Positions 1 to 34,965 of a stretch of DNA of 64,000 bases are shown one piece after another. How positions within the stretch are numbered: the stretch's first letter is position 1; each line of letters starts with the position of its first letter. A program made the translations under genes and the position numbers. The notes beneath the pieces were generated by a model, which saw nothing but the letters and a program-made list of their open reading frames with translations, was not told where the DNA came from and made no database searches. Source of the stretch: Proteles cristata cristata (lineage: Eukaryota > Chordata > Mammalia > Carnivora > Hyaenidae); the NCBI GenBank assembly GCA_017311185.1, contig JAESUZ010005092.1, positions 248,001 through 312,000 on the forward strand. The letters are read 5' to 3'.

Positions 1-200
1 GTTGGTTAAGCGTCCGACTTTCGCTTAGGTCATGATCTCGCGGTTCGTGGGTTCGAGCCCCGCGTCGGGCTCTGTGCTGACTGCCAGCTCAGAGCCTGGA
101 GCCTGTTTCATTCTGTGTCTCCCTCTCTCTCTGACCCTCCCCTGCTTGCTCCTCTCTCTCTCTCCTAGAAATAAAAATAAAACATTAAAAAAAAAAAAAC
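1..200 (+). repeat. CAN-SINE (tRNA-Lys derived), cut by the left window edge
   Basis: tRNA-Lys-like head with box B-like GGTTCGAGCC, a CT-rich middle, AATAAAA and a poly(A) tail near 200. The first bases of the head are missing at the edge. It carries the variants ACTTTCGCTTAGGTCATG and GCTGACTGCCAGCTCAG shared with the copies at 10187, 37089 and 44900. Confidence 0.95.
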
Positions 201-1660
201 AAAGATGAATGAAGGGATAATGTTGGAGAACTTCTGAGTGGCATGGGCAGATGGGAAAATATAGAACCACATAAAGTTCTCTATATGTAACATTCATCTG
301 TTTTCACATCTGTATTTTCTAATACAGATCTGAATGGAGTAAAATGTGAATCAGAGATAAAATCGGGCTGTGTGAGCTCAGGGCAAGGAAGAAACAGTTT
401 TCCCTGGGGAGATCAGGGATGCCCGGGGTGGCATTTGAGCTGGGTTTCTTGAAAGGTGTGCATTTCCACAGGTGAGGAAGGACCAGAAAGCATTCTAAGC
501 TGAGGGATGACTCAGGCAGAGGTTGGGAGGCTGAGCGATGAATTTGCAGGCATCTGCTGAGAATCCATTAAGGGAAGGATATGCCTGCTTTGCTCCAGAA
601 GTTGAACATTTAACCTGAAGACAAGTGGGGACTATGGGAAGTGGACATCTTGGAGATGTGCTCCAGTTGAAGATTTTGTTTTGGTTCACTGATCCTAAGA
701 TGAGTTGGGAATATGTTGGAAATGTCTAGGTCAGGCCATGACTCTCAATCTCTTTCTCCTCACCCTGCCCATGGCAGACACCCTACAAAGAGCAGCTGAG
801 CAAATTTCCTTGGGTTCTGCTTTCTAATCTGTATTCCAGGTATGACATACAGGTCCTGTCGTCTCACATTGCTCCCGGCATCTATTTCTTTATCAAATTA
901 GTTTGGAGTGCTGCCCTATCAAATGATCTGCTTAAGCTTTGTGTTTTGGTCTCTCTCCTGGAAAGTGTCTTAGATTATCCTCCCTTCCTTCCCCTGCCCT
1001 GTGGACTCAAATTCCCCTGATCTGAGAGCAGAGTAGGATATTTTTTGGGGTGTATCTTGGCCCAGGGTCTTTTACAATTGGGAGGCTGTAGACTGAAGAC
1101 CTGCTGAGTGGATGTTACTATGGTCTGAGCTGAGATGATGAGGGCAGGGACCAGGGCTTGTCACAGGGCTGCAGGGCTGCGGGGAGAGAGCACTGCATGT
1201 AAGAGACACCATGACATTGGAACTGAAAAGGCTATAATTTGGCTATGACTTAATCATGCACCCAGCTTATCTTTCTGAACATCTGGTCTCCTGACTCACT
1301 GCCTGTTTTCATTCATTCCTGATGGTCTGAAGTCTTGGAAACGTTACTTACGATCTGAGTCATCCAGAGCGATAACCCAGGGTGAGTTTTGGAAGGTTGG
1401 TGTCAAGGCATTATTTCAAATACTGACCCTTCTCTTATTTAAAACAGGGATATTTTGTTATTCAAATGCTAGACCTGGTTGATTGAAGATTTGGGGAAGG
1501 AAAATGGCCTGAAGACATTCTGAGACCATCCAAATAAATTACTGTGGGGATTGGGATGTGATTCCCCAAAGCGAAGACTGATGAGACAATGCTGGTCTCT
1601 GGGTTCTCGGACGCACCTTACAGGCGAGCCTTTCTCTGAGCAGGTCTTTCAGACAGGGAC
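201..1660. other. Downstream flank of CA10, no feature recognised
   Basis: No coding exon, clear young repeat or RNA gene is visible. Base composition is ordinary for mammalian intergenic DNA. Degenerate old repeats may be present below my detection. Confidence 0.5.
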
Positions 1661-1662
1661 AT

Positions 1663-1745
1663 GGTTCCCAACTTTGTTGCATGTTGGAATCATCTTGGGG
1701 ATTTTTACAAACACTGACAGTTGGCTTCCACCCTGACATTCTGAC
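1663..1745 (+). mobile_element. MER5-type hAT fragment
   Basis: The line GTTGGAATCATCTTGGGGAT followed by TTACAAACACTGA resembles the MER5 consensus (non-autonomous hAT-Charlie). The termini are degraded. Confidence 0.5.
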
Positions 1746-1867
1746 TTCAGTTGTACGCAGTGCAGCCTGGGCAAACGGGTTTTTTTTTTTAAACATCCCA
1801 GCAGAGTCTAATGTGTTGCAAAATCTGGGAGGCAAGGAGGGAGTGGAAGACAGCATTTGATTTCCAG

Positions 1868-2066
1868 TAGCTCCTTACTTGAGTGAGCCCCAGAATCACC
1901 TGGAGGACTTTCGTAAACACACACACACACACCTACACCCACACCCACACCCACCCACACACACTCTTGGCTGGGCTCTGACCTCTAGAGTGCAGTCTAA
2001 GAATTTGCATTTCTACCCGGTTTCCTGGTGATGCTGAAAGGACCACACTTTGAGTACCGCTGGCTT
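1868..2066 (+). mobile_element. MER5-type hAT element with an internal CA microsatellite
   Basis: The left part (CCCCAGAATCACCTGGAGGA) and right part (AAGAATTTGCATTTCTACC, then CACACTTTGAGTACCGCTGG) match the two halves of MER5A. A CA-rich microsatellite at about 1917-1964 has grown in the middle. Confidence 0.65.
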
Positions 2067-2069
2067 AAA

Positions 2070-2275
2070 AGAGCCAGGTCTGGTTTTGCTGCTTATGGGT
2101 TATGTGACCCTGAGTGGGTCACCCAATCTTAAGAAGTGTGGTTTCTACAACATGCAACAGCAATGGTGATTATCTCATGGGTCTCTGTGTGGGTGAAGTG
2201 GGGTGATATTTGTAAGTTGCTTAGCACAGGGCTCGGCCCACAGGACACATGCAGCCCATGGTAGGTGTTATTGGG
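2070..2275 (+). repeat. MIR SINE fragment
   Basis: The core TTATGTGACCCTGAGTGGGT is followed by GTAAGTTGCTTAGCACAGGG and a TAGGTGTTATTGG end, in the order of the MIR consensus. Confidence 0.65.
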
Positions 2276-3589
2276 GTGTTTCCATATGTTCAGTCTTGCT
2301 AGTTGGTGAATGATGTCCTGAGTTTCTGCTCCTGCCAGTCCTACTTTCAGGCTTTCTGGGAGAGGAAATCGGTTACTCTCCTGAGCTTGGAGTGCTCTGG
2401 AGTCTAGCAGGGTGAAAACCCACCCTGGGGGCACTGGCATATGTTAATTGGTGATTATAAGTCAGATCTTTGGGCCTGAGCTGGGTGGCTATCGGCTATG
2501 ATGGAGGACTGCTCTCCTGCCCAAACTGCACGTTCGTTACTCACATTCCAGACACATTTTGTGCAGCGACTTGTGGTTGTCCTCGCATCACCATGGAAAC
2601 CAAACCGCTACCAAGGGAGGTGGGAACCAGGCTCTAAATCGTGTTGGAAATCACAAAACGTGTCCTTGAGAGGGATCTCCACACCAGGTCTTCTCTTTTT
2701 CTCACCCAATTTGTCCAGCATTCTCTTCTCCATATATTTTCCTCCCCTCCCCATTTTGCCCAGGAGGGAACTGAGGCATCACATGTATACCCCTGCATGT
2801 AAGCCTGTACCTCTGCCGGCAAACCCAGCACTGCCAGCGCCCCCTTTCTGAGCACCCATGCACTTCATGTAGATAACTCTATTTTTGTTTCTTCATGGCT
2901 TTACCAGGTCAACTCTCACGGGCTTTTTGATATTTTTAAAACTGTTTCATATCCCCCCCCACCCCCCCACCCCTTGAGTGGTACAAATCTAGCTAATCTT
3001 TATTACTTCCACATGGTTTGAGGGCAAAGTGCCTCTATTTCCATTTTGTAGTTTGGGTCACCCAGTGAGTGGGGAGAAGACACATTTTGGATAGGCCCAG
3101 GGACCCCGGGGTGTCGGCCTGGGTTCTCTTCTGTTCTCCCTGGACTGAGAGCTGAATGAGAGACCGAGAGCTCATTAGAGAATGACAGTGAAGAGGTCAT
3201 GGGACGTTGTCATGTCCACGTTATTTCTAGATAAAAACTGTCCCAGGGAGGGGAGCTGATTTGTACCACGGAGGATGCTAGTAACAGAACAGAGTTTAGA
3301 AGCCCTGGACCCCTCCCTTCTCCTCACTGGTGCTCCTTCTTCTGTGCTGACACATGTCAGGCATTTACCTATGTGCAGTACCCAGTAATAGTACTGGGTA
3401 CCTATTACTCTTATTTGATATTAATTGATGGCTTTGTTGTGATTGGTTCTGACCCCTCCTGTAGAGGGAGGTATGGTATGGTCCAGATAAACCCTGACAG
3501 GTGGGCCACACACACAGCCTGTAGACACCCTGTAGAGAACCGTCACTGGTATTGGGTTAACTGCTGAAAGGAGCTGTGCTGCATTTCAA
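2276..3589. other. No gene; C-rich tract at 2955-2975
   Basis: Apart from a run of cytosines broken by single A residues near 2955-2975, no structure stands out. Short open frames here have no recognisable domains and look like chance. Confidence 0.5.
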
Positions 3590-3715
3590 CCTCACACCTC
3601 ACGGAGGCGGTTATTACCATCCCCAACATACAGATCAGAGAAGTAAATCAACTTGCCTAGGATCACACAGCAAGCAGGCAAGTGACAGAGTGAAGATCTG
3701 AAGCCAGGTTTGGTT
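3590..3715 (-). repeat. MIR SINE fragment
   Basis: Reverse-complement MIR core: CAACTTGCCTAGGATCACAC AG, then a segment ending in a GAAGCCAGG-type motif. Confidence 0.75.
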
Positions 3716-3966
3716 GACTTACCAACATTCTCCAACCATCATACTAACCGTTGCCTGCCCTTGCAGGCTAGGGAAGGTTCTGACTCAGAGAGAAAGCATC
3801 AAGCTACACAAAGAAAGGCTGTCACCTGCCTATCCTAAACCTTTGTTTTTCTGGGAAAATACGATTGCTTGGAAACAGGCTCACAGGTCATCATGCCTAA
3901 GGCCATTGTCTAACATTGGTGGAAAAAGCAAAAAAAAATTCACTTAAGTGTGTTATTTCAAATATG

Positions 3967-4195
3967 GGGGTGCCTGGGTGGCTCAGTTGGTTAAGCATCC
4001 AACTTCAGCTCATGTCATGATCTCACGGTTTGTGGGTTTGAGCCCTGTGTCAGGTTCTGTGCTGACAGCTAGCTCAGAGCCTGGAGCCTGTTTGAGATTC
4101 TGTGTCTGTCTTCCTCTCTCTGACCCTCCCTTGCTCTTGCTGTCTCTCTCTCTCTGTCTCTCTCAGAAATAAATAAAACATTTAAAAAATGCTTT
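3967..4195 (+). repeat. CAN-SINE, older subfamily
   Basis: Complete head (GGTGCCTGGGTGGCTCAG), CT-rich middle and an AAATAAATAAAAC tail. A short imperfect target duplication around CAAATATG is seen on both sides. It lacks the TTCGCTTAG and CTGCCAGC variants of the younger copies. Confidence 0.95.
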
Positions 4196-4218
4196 ACAAA
4201 ACAAATATGAACTATCTG

Positions 4219-4222
4219 GCAT

Positions 4223-4261
<39 letters not shown>

Positions 4262-4262
4262 T
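4219..4262 (+). repeat. (ATTT)n microsatellite
   Basis: About eleven ATTT units just after the SINE A-tail; probably grown from that tail or its neighbour. Confidence 0.95.
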
Positions 4263-4627
4263 GTCATTAATATGGCTAATGCGTCATTTGGCTGAAGCTT
4301 CCCATGTGCTTGTAAACTTTCCCATTTGCACAGCCCCTCCATGCCTGTGCCTTCCCTCTTTCAGCAGACTGTGACGTAAAGGAGAGATGCAAGTTATTTT
4401 TAATTTTGCCACAAAACCAACATCCAGATCTCCCCTTCCAGCAGCTAAGCCTATATGTTTTCTCAACAGGGTATTAATTACCCTGCTTTGGGAATGGCCA
4501 GCCAAGCTGCTCTGTGGCTCTGCTGTCCTGCCAGCCACAATGCGATTGCTCACAGACTCAGCAGGATGCAGAGGCTTCAGCAGGGAGCATCCTTTTGCTC
4601 AATAAAGGCAGACATGGGTACCGGGTA

Positions 4628-4692
4628 ACTTGTTAAACACATTTATTGATTTCTTGACAGTAACCAAACACAGTGAGTGACCATTATAAACA
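4628..4692 (-). repeat. Short dispersed duplication, copy 1 (copy 2 at 5083-5148)
   Basis: Both copies contain GTTAAACACATTTATTGA, then TAACCAAACACA and TGACC at matching spacing, with roughly four of five bases identical over about 65 bp. Alternatively both are independent L2 or MIR tails. Confidence 0.5.
4642..4647 (-). terminator. Candidate poly(A) signal AATAAA, distal copy
   Basis: Second AATAAA on the minus strand in nearly the same context (TCAATAAATGTGTTTAAC), about 1270 nt after the CA10 stop. Either copy could be the real end; both contexts could also derive from L2 or MIR 3' tails, which resemble this motif. Confidence 0.35.
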
Positions 4693-5093
4693 AGGAAAGA
4701 AAGGCATTCGTTTGTATTTTGTGAGATCCGGCTCTACCTGGAGAGAAAAGACACCCCCTTCCCAGGAATTTACAAGGCAAAGTGCATTCCTTCAAGGGAA
4801 CATCACAGGGGGGATGGCAGTTTTGAAACGCAAGAAATCTGTTGCCTGCTATCTCAGGCTGAAGCTCACCTTGTATGAATGATCGAGCCATGGAGTGGAA
4901 TTAAAGTTATACTTGCTTAGCAAATGCATTCCTGATTGCCACAAACCCAGTAAAAACTGGCTGCAAATGAACAGAACATGTAGATGAAGGAACAAGTGAA
5001 ATCAAAGAATGCAGTTGCATGGAGCTGAGGCTTCACCTGTAAGGAAGGAGAATAGACCAAAGCCAGAAAAATGAAATGAACTCGTTAAACACA

Positions 5094-5099
5094 TTTATT
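5094..5099 (-). terminator. Candidate poly(A) signal AATAAA, proximal copy
   Basis: AATAAA on the minus strand within the motif TCAATAAATGTGTTTAAC, about 820 nt after the CA10 stop. The sequence just downstream on the same strand is T-rich. It sits in a segment of about 65 bp that recurs at 4628-4692. Confidence 0.45.
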
Positions 5100-5654
5100 G
5101 AGTTGTTAACAATAACCAAACACAATGTATGACCTTTGGAAAACAAGAAACAGTGAATGGATCGATTTTGATCTTGGCAAATCCTACTACAGATATGTGA
5201 CAAAGAGGGGAAATAATTCCATTTGTTTATAGTCTGCAGTGATATATATACAATGTGTATCTCTTCAATGTCTGTCCTTTTCTTTTTAAATTTTTGAGTA
5301 AACAGAAGAATCATAATCTAGAAATAAGTGTCCTTGGCCAACTTTGTCCTGGTTCACCTACCACCAGCACCCTCAGAGGATCCTAGGACACCACCCGAGA
5401 TCACTTGATGCCAAGAACAAAGTCCACTTGATGCTGTCGAGCTGTGTTTCCTCCTCTCTCTCTTTTGGAAGAATTTTGTATGTACAAAGGCTGAAAAGTC
5501 TCATTGGGTAGATTTATTAGTTCAGGAAAACAGTATCAAAATTGTAATCAGGTTAACTGGTTATTTTCTTCTAAGACCTCTTATGAATGAGCCTGTTTTT
5601 TTTTTGTTGTTGTTGTTGTTTCTGAAACTTGACTTCCCATCTTGGAGGCCATGT

Positions 5655-5745
5655 GAGTGTGTCTATGTGTGGATATGTTTGCATGTGTCCACGTGTGTGT
5701 GTGTGAGTGCTTGTGTGTATGTGTGTGTGTCAGTGAGTGTGTATA
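5655..5745 (+). repeat. Imperfect TG microsatellite
   Basis: TG-rich stretch on the plus strand; in the CA10 transcript it is a CA-rich element inside the 3'UTR, the type of sequence bound by hnRNP L (known for the motif, inferred here). Confidence 0.85.
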
Positions 5746-5919
5746 AGAGATGTGTTCCTCTGGCAGGGTGTTGCAGACACTTTTCATGAAGAAAGGGCCA
5801 ATCCAAAGAGTGAATGGGGCTTGAGAGAGGGAAGGAGAGAGAAGAAAGAAGGGGTATTCTAGGTTACATCAATTCACAGTTGTAGCATTTCTTCTTGAGA
5901 TTCTTCTTGGCCTCATTCC

Positions 5920-30066
<24,147 letters not shown>

Positions 30067-30142
30067 CTACAGAAGGGCTCACTATAAGGTGTATTGTAGA
30101 ACAATTGTAAAGACAATCTTGTAATTGAAAGGAATTCAGGGA

Positions 30143-30151
30143 GGTGTGTGT

Positions 30152-30196
<45 letters not shown>

Positions 30197-30207
30197 GTAT
30201 GCATGCG

Positions 30208-30244
<37 letters not shown>
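30143..30244. repeat. Compound (TG)n-(GC)n-(CA)n alternating tract
   Basis: About 40 bp of TG repeat, a short spacer AAATGTATGCAT, a GC run of about 12 bp and about 28 bp of CA repeat. It is almost pure alternating purine-pyrimidine for 100 bp and self-complementary between its arms, 150 nt upstream of a CA10 acceptor. Confidence 0.95.
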
Positions 30245-30249
<5 letters not shown>

Positions 30250-30769
30250 AGGACCCATACATATTTGCAAATGTTTTCTGGTACTAATCATGCCTTTAAT
30301 AAGCTCAGTGCCCATCTGGCTCTGGCTGCATCCCAGAACATTCCCCCTAAAGTATGTGTAAAGTGAATTTCCCTTATTAGGAGTAGAACTGCCCTGTAGG
30401 GGTGGACGCGCTCTCCCGGCTGCATCAACAGCTGCCACTGGCACTGAGTGAATCTTCCTCATGGCCTTGGGCGAGCTGGGAATGGCTAGGTTGTGAGTCA
30501 GCCCAGTGACTCTGAGAGGAAAGCGGCCAGCCTGTGAAATGCAGAAGTCCTGACAGAGAGACAGTGATGGCTGAAGCTCCTGATGCACCGGTCTGCCACA
30601 GTCATCTGGCCATACAGGACTCAGCTTCCTACTTGCTCAGTGAAGATCAGCACTCTGCTTGTTGAGCCTTTGTGCCGTAGTTAGTGTGGGTAGCAAATGG
30701 GGTCTTGGATCTGGGCTCCAGGAAACTAGAGTTTCCCTCTTTCACTTAATTTTTTGAAAATCATTTTCT
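30245..30769. other. Upstream CA10 intron, nothing recognised
   Basis: A minus-strand frame reading into the CA tract (30588-30136) is an artefact of the repeat plus flanking sequence. Confidence 0.45.
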
Positions 30770-31190
30770 TAGAAACTCTGAAACATAGCATACATACAGG
30801 TTCAACTAATGCCCCACCAATTTTTAGCCATATGAATAATTCACTCCACCTCGCTGAGACTTGATTGCTTCCTCTGAAAAACAGGTGTGATTCTCTCCTT
30901 AGAATTTATCCCAGGCTGTGGTTTTAAAATAGATTTTTTAAAAAAAATCAGTATGAAAATATAATTTTTGTAGCAAACTAAAAAAAAGTTTCCCTCTACC
31001 TCTGTGTAATTCCAGCCCAAGCAATATGACTATTAACAGCTTAGCATCTATCCTTCCAGATATATTTTTTTTGTCTTATACATACAGATATACATGTATA
31101 CATGATCTTATAGATCACATATAGATATACACGTAGGGTTTAAGAAATACTAACAGATCTAGGATCTATAAATTCCTAGGGTTATCTGGG
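30770..31190 (+). mobile_element. Old LINE-like repeat, left half, interrupted by L1
   Basis: TTACAGCTT-like TATTAACAGCTTAGCATCTA, TCCTTCCAGATATATTTTTT and CATACAGATATACATGTATA match a common degraded repeat whose continuation appears at 34190-34420. Confidence 0.5.
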
Positions 31191-31199
31191 ATCCTGGAA

Positions 31200-34140
31200 A
31201 TTTTCTAGGAATGATAAATTCCTAGAAACATACAATCTACCAACACTGAATCAAGGAGAAATAAAAACCTGAACAGATTAATACAAATAAAGAGATTGAA
31301 GTAGTAATCAACCTCTCACCCCCCAACAAAGAAAAGCCCTGGACCAGATGGCTTTGTGGGGGAATTCTACCAGTAATTCAAAGAATAAATCATATTGATC
31401 CTTTTTAAACTCTTCCAAAAAATTGAAGAGAGAATACTTCCAAACTCGTGAGGCCAGCATCATCCTGATACCAAACAAAGCCAGAAACTTTAAGAAAAGA
31501 GAATATCCCTAATGAACACAGACGCAAAAACTTCAATAGAATACTAGCAAACTGAATTCAGTAACACATTGAAAGCATTATACATCAGGACCAAGTAGGA
31601 TTTATTCCTGGGATGCAAGGATGGTTTAACATATGTAAATCAACCAGTGTGATATACCACATTAACAGAATGAAAGATAAAAACCACACGACCATCTCAA
31701 TAGATTCAGAAAAAGCATCTGGCAAAATTCACCATCCATTCATGATAAAAACTCTCAACAAAACTGGTATAGAAGGAACTTACCTCAACACAGTAAAGGC
31801 CATATATGAAAAGCCCATATCAGAAAGGAAGAAGGAAAATCATCTCTCCAGGTGAAATAATCATATGTGTAGAAAACACTGAAGATTCACCCCCACAAAA
31901 AAATGTTAACACTAATAAATGAATTCAGCAAAGTGCAGGATACATACACATTTCAGTATACAAAAATTGGTGGTATTTCTATACACTAACAATGAACTAT
32001 CTGAAAAGTGAATTAATAAAGTCAGTCTCATTTACAATAACAACGAAAAGAATAAAATACAGTTGACCTTGTCAAAGAATAAAATACAACTGACACTGGT
32101 TTGAACTGAGCTGGTCCACTTACATGCAGATTTTATTTTTTATAAATACAGCACAATATTGTAAATAGTTTTCTCTTCCTTATGATTTTCTTAATAACAT
32201 TTTCTTTTTCTCTAGCTTACTTTATTGTAATAACACAGTAATGTACAAAATATGTGTTGACTTTATGTTATCAGTAAGGCTTTCGGTCAATAGTACACTA
32301 TAAGTTTTTGTGAAGTCAAAAGTTCATGGGGATTTTTGACTGCATGGGGGCTTGGCACCCTTAACCCTCACATTGTTCAAGTCTCAACTGAACTTAGGAA
32401 TAAGCTTAACCAAAGAAGTGAGAGAGCTGTACACTGAAAACCAGTGATGAAAGAAAATTAAAGAAGATGCAGATAAATGAAAAGTCATCCTGTGTTCATG
32501 GGTTGGAAAAATTAATGTTAGTGTTCATACTACTAACCATGAGACTCTGAAATAGTCAAAGCAATCTTGAATAAGAAGAACAAAGCTTCTTGGTTCCACA
32601 ATATACTTCAAAGCTATTGTAACTTTAAAAAGTATAGTACTGACAGTGGAACAGAATAGAAGGCCCAGAAATAAACCCACACACTTATGATTAACAGATC
32701 TTCGACAAGTATGCCAAGAATACACAATGGGCAAAGGACAGTCTTTTTAATAAAAGATGTTGGGAAAACCGGATATCCCATGAAGAAGAATGAAATTGGA
32801 TCCTTATCTTACATCATATATAAAAATTAACTTAAACTAAAGACTTATATATAAGACCTGAAACTGTAATATAGTGGAAGAAAACATAGGGAAAAAGCTT
32901 CTTGGCAATGAGTCTTTGGTCATGACACCAAAAAGTAGAGTCAATAAAAGCAAAAGCAGAAAAGCAGGATTGTATCCAACTAAAAAGCTTCTGCACAGGA
33001 AAGGGAATAGTGAAAAGGCAACATACAGGATAGGAGAAAATATTCTCAAACCATGTATCTCATGAGTGGTCAATATCCAAACTACATAGGGAACTCGTAC
33101 AACTCAATGACAAAAAACCAGATAGCCTGGTTAAAAATAGGCAAAGGACTTGAATTGACATTTCTCAAAATAAGGCATACAAATGTCCAGCAGGTACATG
33201 AAAAGATGCTCAATATCACCAATCATCAGGAAGATGCAAATCAAAACCACAATGAAATATCACCACACCCTTGTTAGAATGGCTATGGTCAAAAAGACAG
33301 GAGATCACAAATATTGGTGAGGATATAGAGAAAAGGGAACTCTTGCACTCTGTTGGTAGAAATGTAAACTGGTATATCATCATTATGGAAAAACAGTATG
33401 GAGGTTCCACAAAAAGTTAAAAATAGAAATACTGTATAATTCAGCAATACCATTCTGGGTATAGATCCAAAGCAAATGAAATCTGGATCTCAAAGAGACA
33501 ACTTCAGTCCTATGCTCATTGCAGCATTATTCACAATATCCAAGATAAGGAAATAACCTAAGTTTTTATTGGTGAATGAATTGATAAAGTAAGTGTATAA
33601 AAATACATTTATACATTTGGATTTTATGGATATCATTCATCCATAAAAATGAAGGAAATTCTGTGACAACATGGGTGGAACAGAAGGACTTCATGCTAAG
33701 TGAAATAAGGCAGACCCAGAAAGACAAAGATTATCTGATCTCACTTATGTAAAGAATCTAAAATAGTCAGACTCATAGGAACAAAGAATAGCTTGGTGGT
33801 TGTCAGGAGATGGTGAGGGTGGAGTGGGGTAGGGAAATGAGATGTTGGTCAAAGAGTACAAAGTTTCAGTTATTCAAGATAAATGAGTTCAGGAGCTCTG
33901 AGTACAGCCTGGTGATTGATGAGAGTTAACAATACTGCACTGTATACTTGAAGTTTGCTAAGAATATAGTTCTTAAATTAAATCTTTATACATGCACAAT
34001 AGTAACAGTATAGAGGTGACAGATGTGTTGTTTAGACTGTGGTGATCTTTCCACAATATATTCATATATCAAAACATCAAGTTGTACACCTTGAACATAT
34101 ACAATATTTATATTTCAAAAAAAAATCTCAAAAAGTTGTT
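31200..34140 (+). mobile_element. Older L1, 5' truncated, split by a Tigger-type element
   Basis: Starts within ORF2 near AATGATAAATTCCTAGAAAC, runs through the reverse-transcriptase region (a short intact stretch codes [15 protein letters not shown]), the C-terminal region and the 3'UTR, and ends in A-rich sequence near 34140. Many stops and frameshifts show it is dead. The middle, 32060-32391, is a foreign insertion. Confidence 0.9.
32060..32391 (+). mobile_element. Tigger-type (TcMar) element inserted in the L1
   Basis: Left terminus CAGTTGACCTTGTC and right terminus TGTTCAAGTCTCAACTG form imperfect inverted repeats. Internal TGGTTTGAACTGAGCTGGTC, CCACTTACATGCAGATTTTA fit the family. It lies between consecutive parts of L1 ORF2. 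Confidence 0.75.
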
Positions 34141-34189
34141 AAAACATAAAAAATGAAAAAATCCAATAACAATGGAATCATTTCCAATT

Positions 34190-34420
34190 ATGATTCTGAA
34201 CTTGATTTTTTAAATTTAAAAATAGTTTGTGGCTATCTTTCTAAGTCAGAGTGTATAGAGCTACCTAAATCCTTATAATAGCTGTAGAATTTTCTGTTGC
34301 ATTTAACTAGCCTCTCACTAGCTTTCCAGTTGTTTCCATTTTTTCTTCTCTCTTGTAAACAGTGTCACAGCAAGCAAACCATATATCTCTCTGCAGAGGT
34401 GTTAACATTTTCCACAGGCT
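34190..34420 (+). mobile_element. Old LINE-like repeat, right half
   Basis: Continuation of 30770-31190: TTGTGGCTATCTTTCTAAGT, ATAATAGCTGTAGAATTTTC, CCAGTTGTTTCCATTTTTTC. The L1 inserted between the halves. Confidence 0.5.
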
Positions 34421-34605
34421 GATTTGAGAATCTAGTAAAAGAGGGTATGCAAAATGGTTTTGTGACTCTGAATAGTATAAATGTATTCATTATTACCAAT
34501 ATCTTGTATTGCATTAAAAAAAGGAGGAAAAATTTTAGAAGCTGAGAAAGTCAATGATTAAAAAAAAAAAAGAAAAATGTGTTTTTCTTTGATTTTTGAA
34601 AAAAA

Positions 34606-34785
34606 CCAGTCAGCCTGGGTGGCTCAGTTGGTTAAGTGTCTGGCTTGGGCTCAGGTCATGATCTCATGGTTTGTGAGTGTGAGCCCGGCATGGGGCTCTG
34701 CACTGACAGTGTGGAGTTGGCTTATAATTCTCTCTTCTTCTCTCTCTCTGTCTCAAAATAAATAAATAAACTTAAAAAAATAAAG
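34606..34785 (+). repeat. CAN-SINE, older subfamily
   Basis: AGCCTGGGTGGCTCAGTTGG head lacking the first bases, GATCATGATCTC-like centre, and a CTCAAAATAAATAAATAAAC tail. Confidence 0.95.
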
Positions 34786-34794
34786 CACCTCTAA

Positions 34795-34965
34795 CATAGT
34801 GGATTGCAACTTTCGGTGTGCAGTTAAATCACCTGGGTGCTTTTAATACCCACCTGTGCCTGCTCCCCCAATTCTGATTTAATTGATTTGGGGTGAGGAC
34901 AGAGCACCGGGATTTGTTAAATGCTCTCCAGCTAGTGGGCAGCTGAAGTAGAGAACCAGTACAAC
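34795..34965 (+). mobile_element. MER5-type hAT element
   Basis: CAGTTAAATCACCTGGGTGC, CCCCCAATTCTGATTTAATT and TTAAATGCTCTCCAGCTAGT follow MER5A, close to full length. Confidence 0.75.

Larger units (their letters stand above)
5064..5919 (-). other. CA10: CA10 3'UTR (probable extent to the nearer poly(A) site)
   Basis: Sequence after the CA10 stop on the minus strand. It holds an imperfect CA repeat in the sense direction (5655-5745), a TTG run on the plus strand (5606-5621), one AATAAA at about 5517-5512 and another at 5099-5094. The second is followed by T-rich sequence suited to a downstream element, so cleavage near 5080-5064 is plausible. The real end cannot be fixed from sequence alone; a more distal signal at 4647-4642 would lengthen the UTR by about 450 nt. 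Confidence 0.5.

Noticed and set aside
30136..30588. 150-codon minus-strand frame ending in His-Thr repeats
   Set aside because: Half of it is the TG/CA microsatellite; no domain in the rest.
31613..31855. Functional reverse transcriptase
   Set aside because: It is a short open piece of an old L1 with frequent stops on both sides and a transposon inserted further on.
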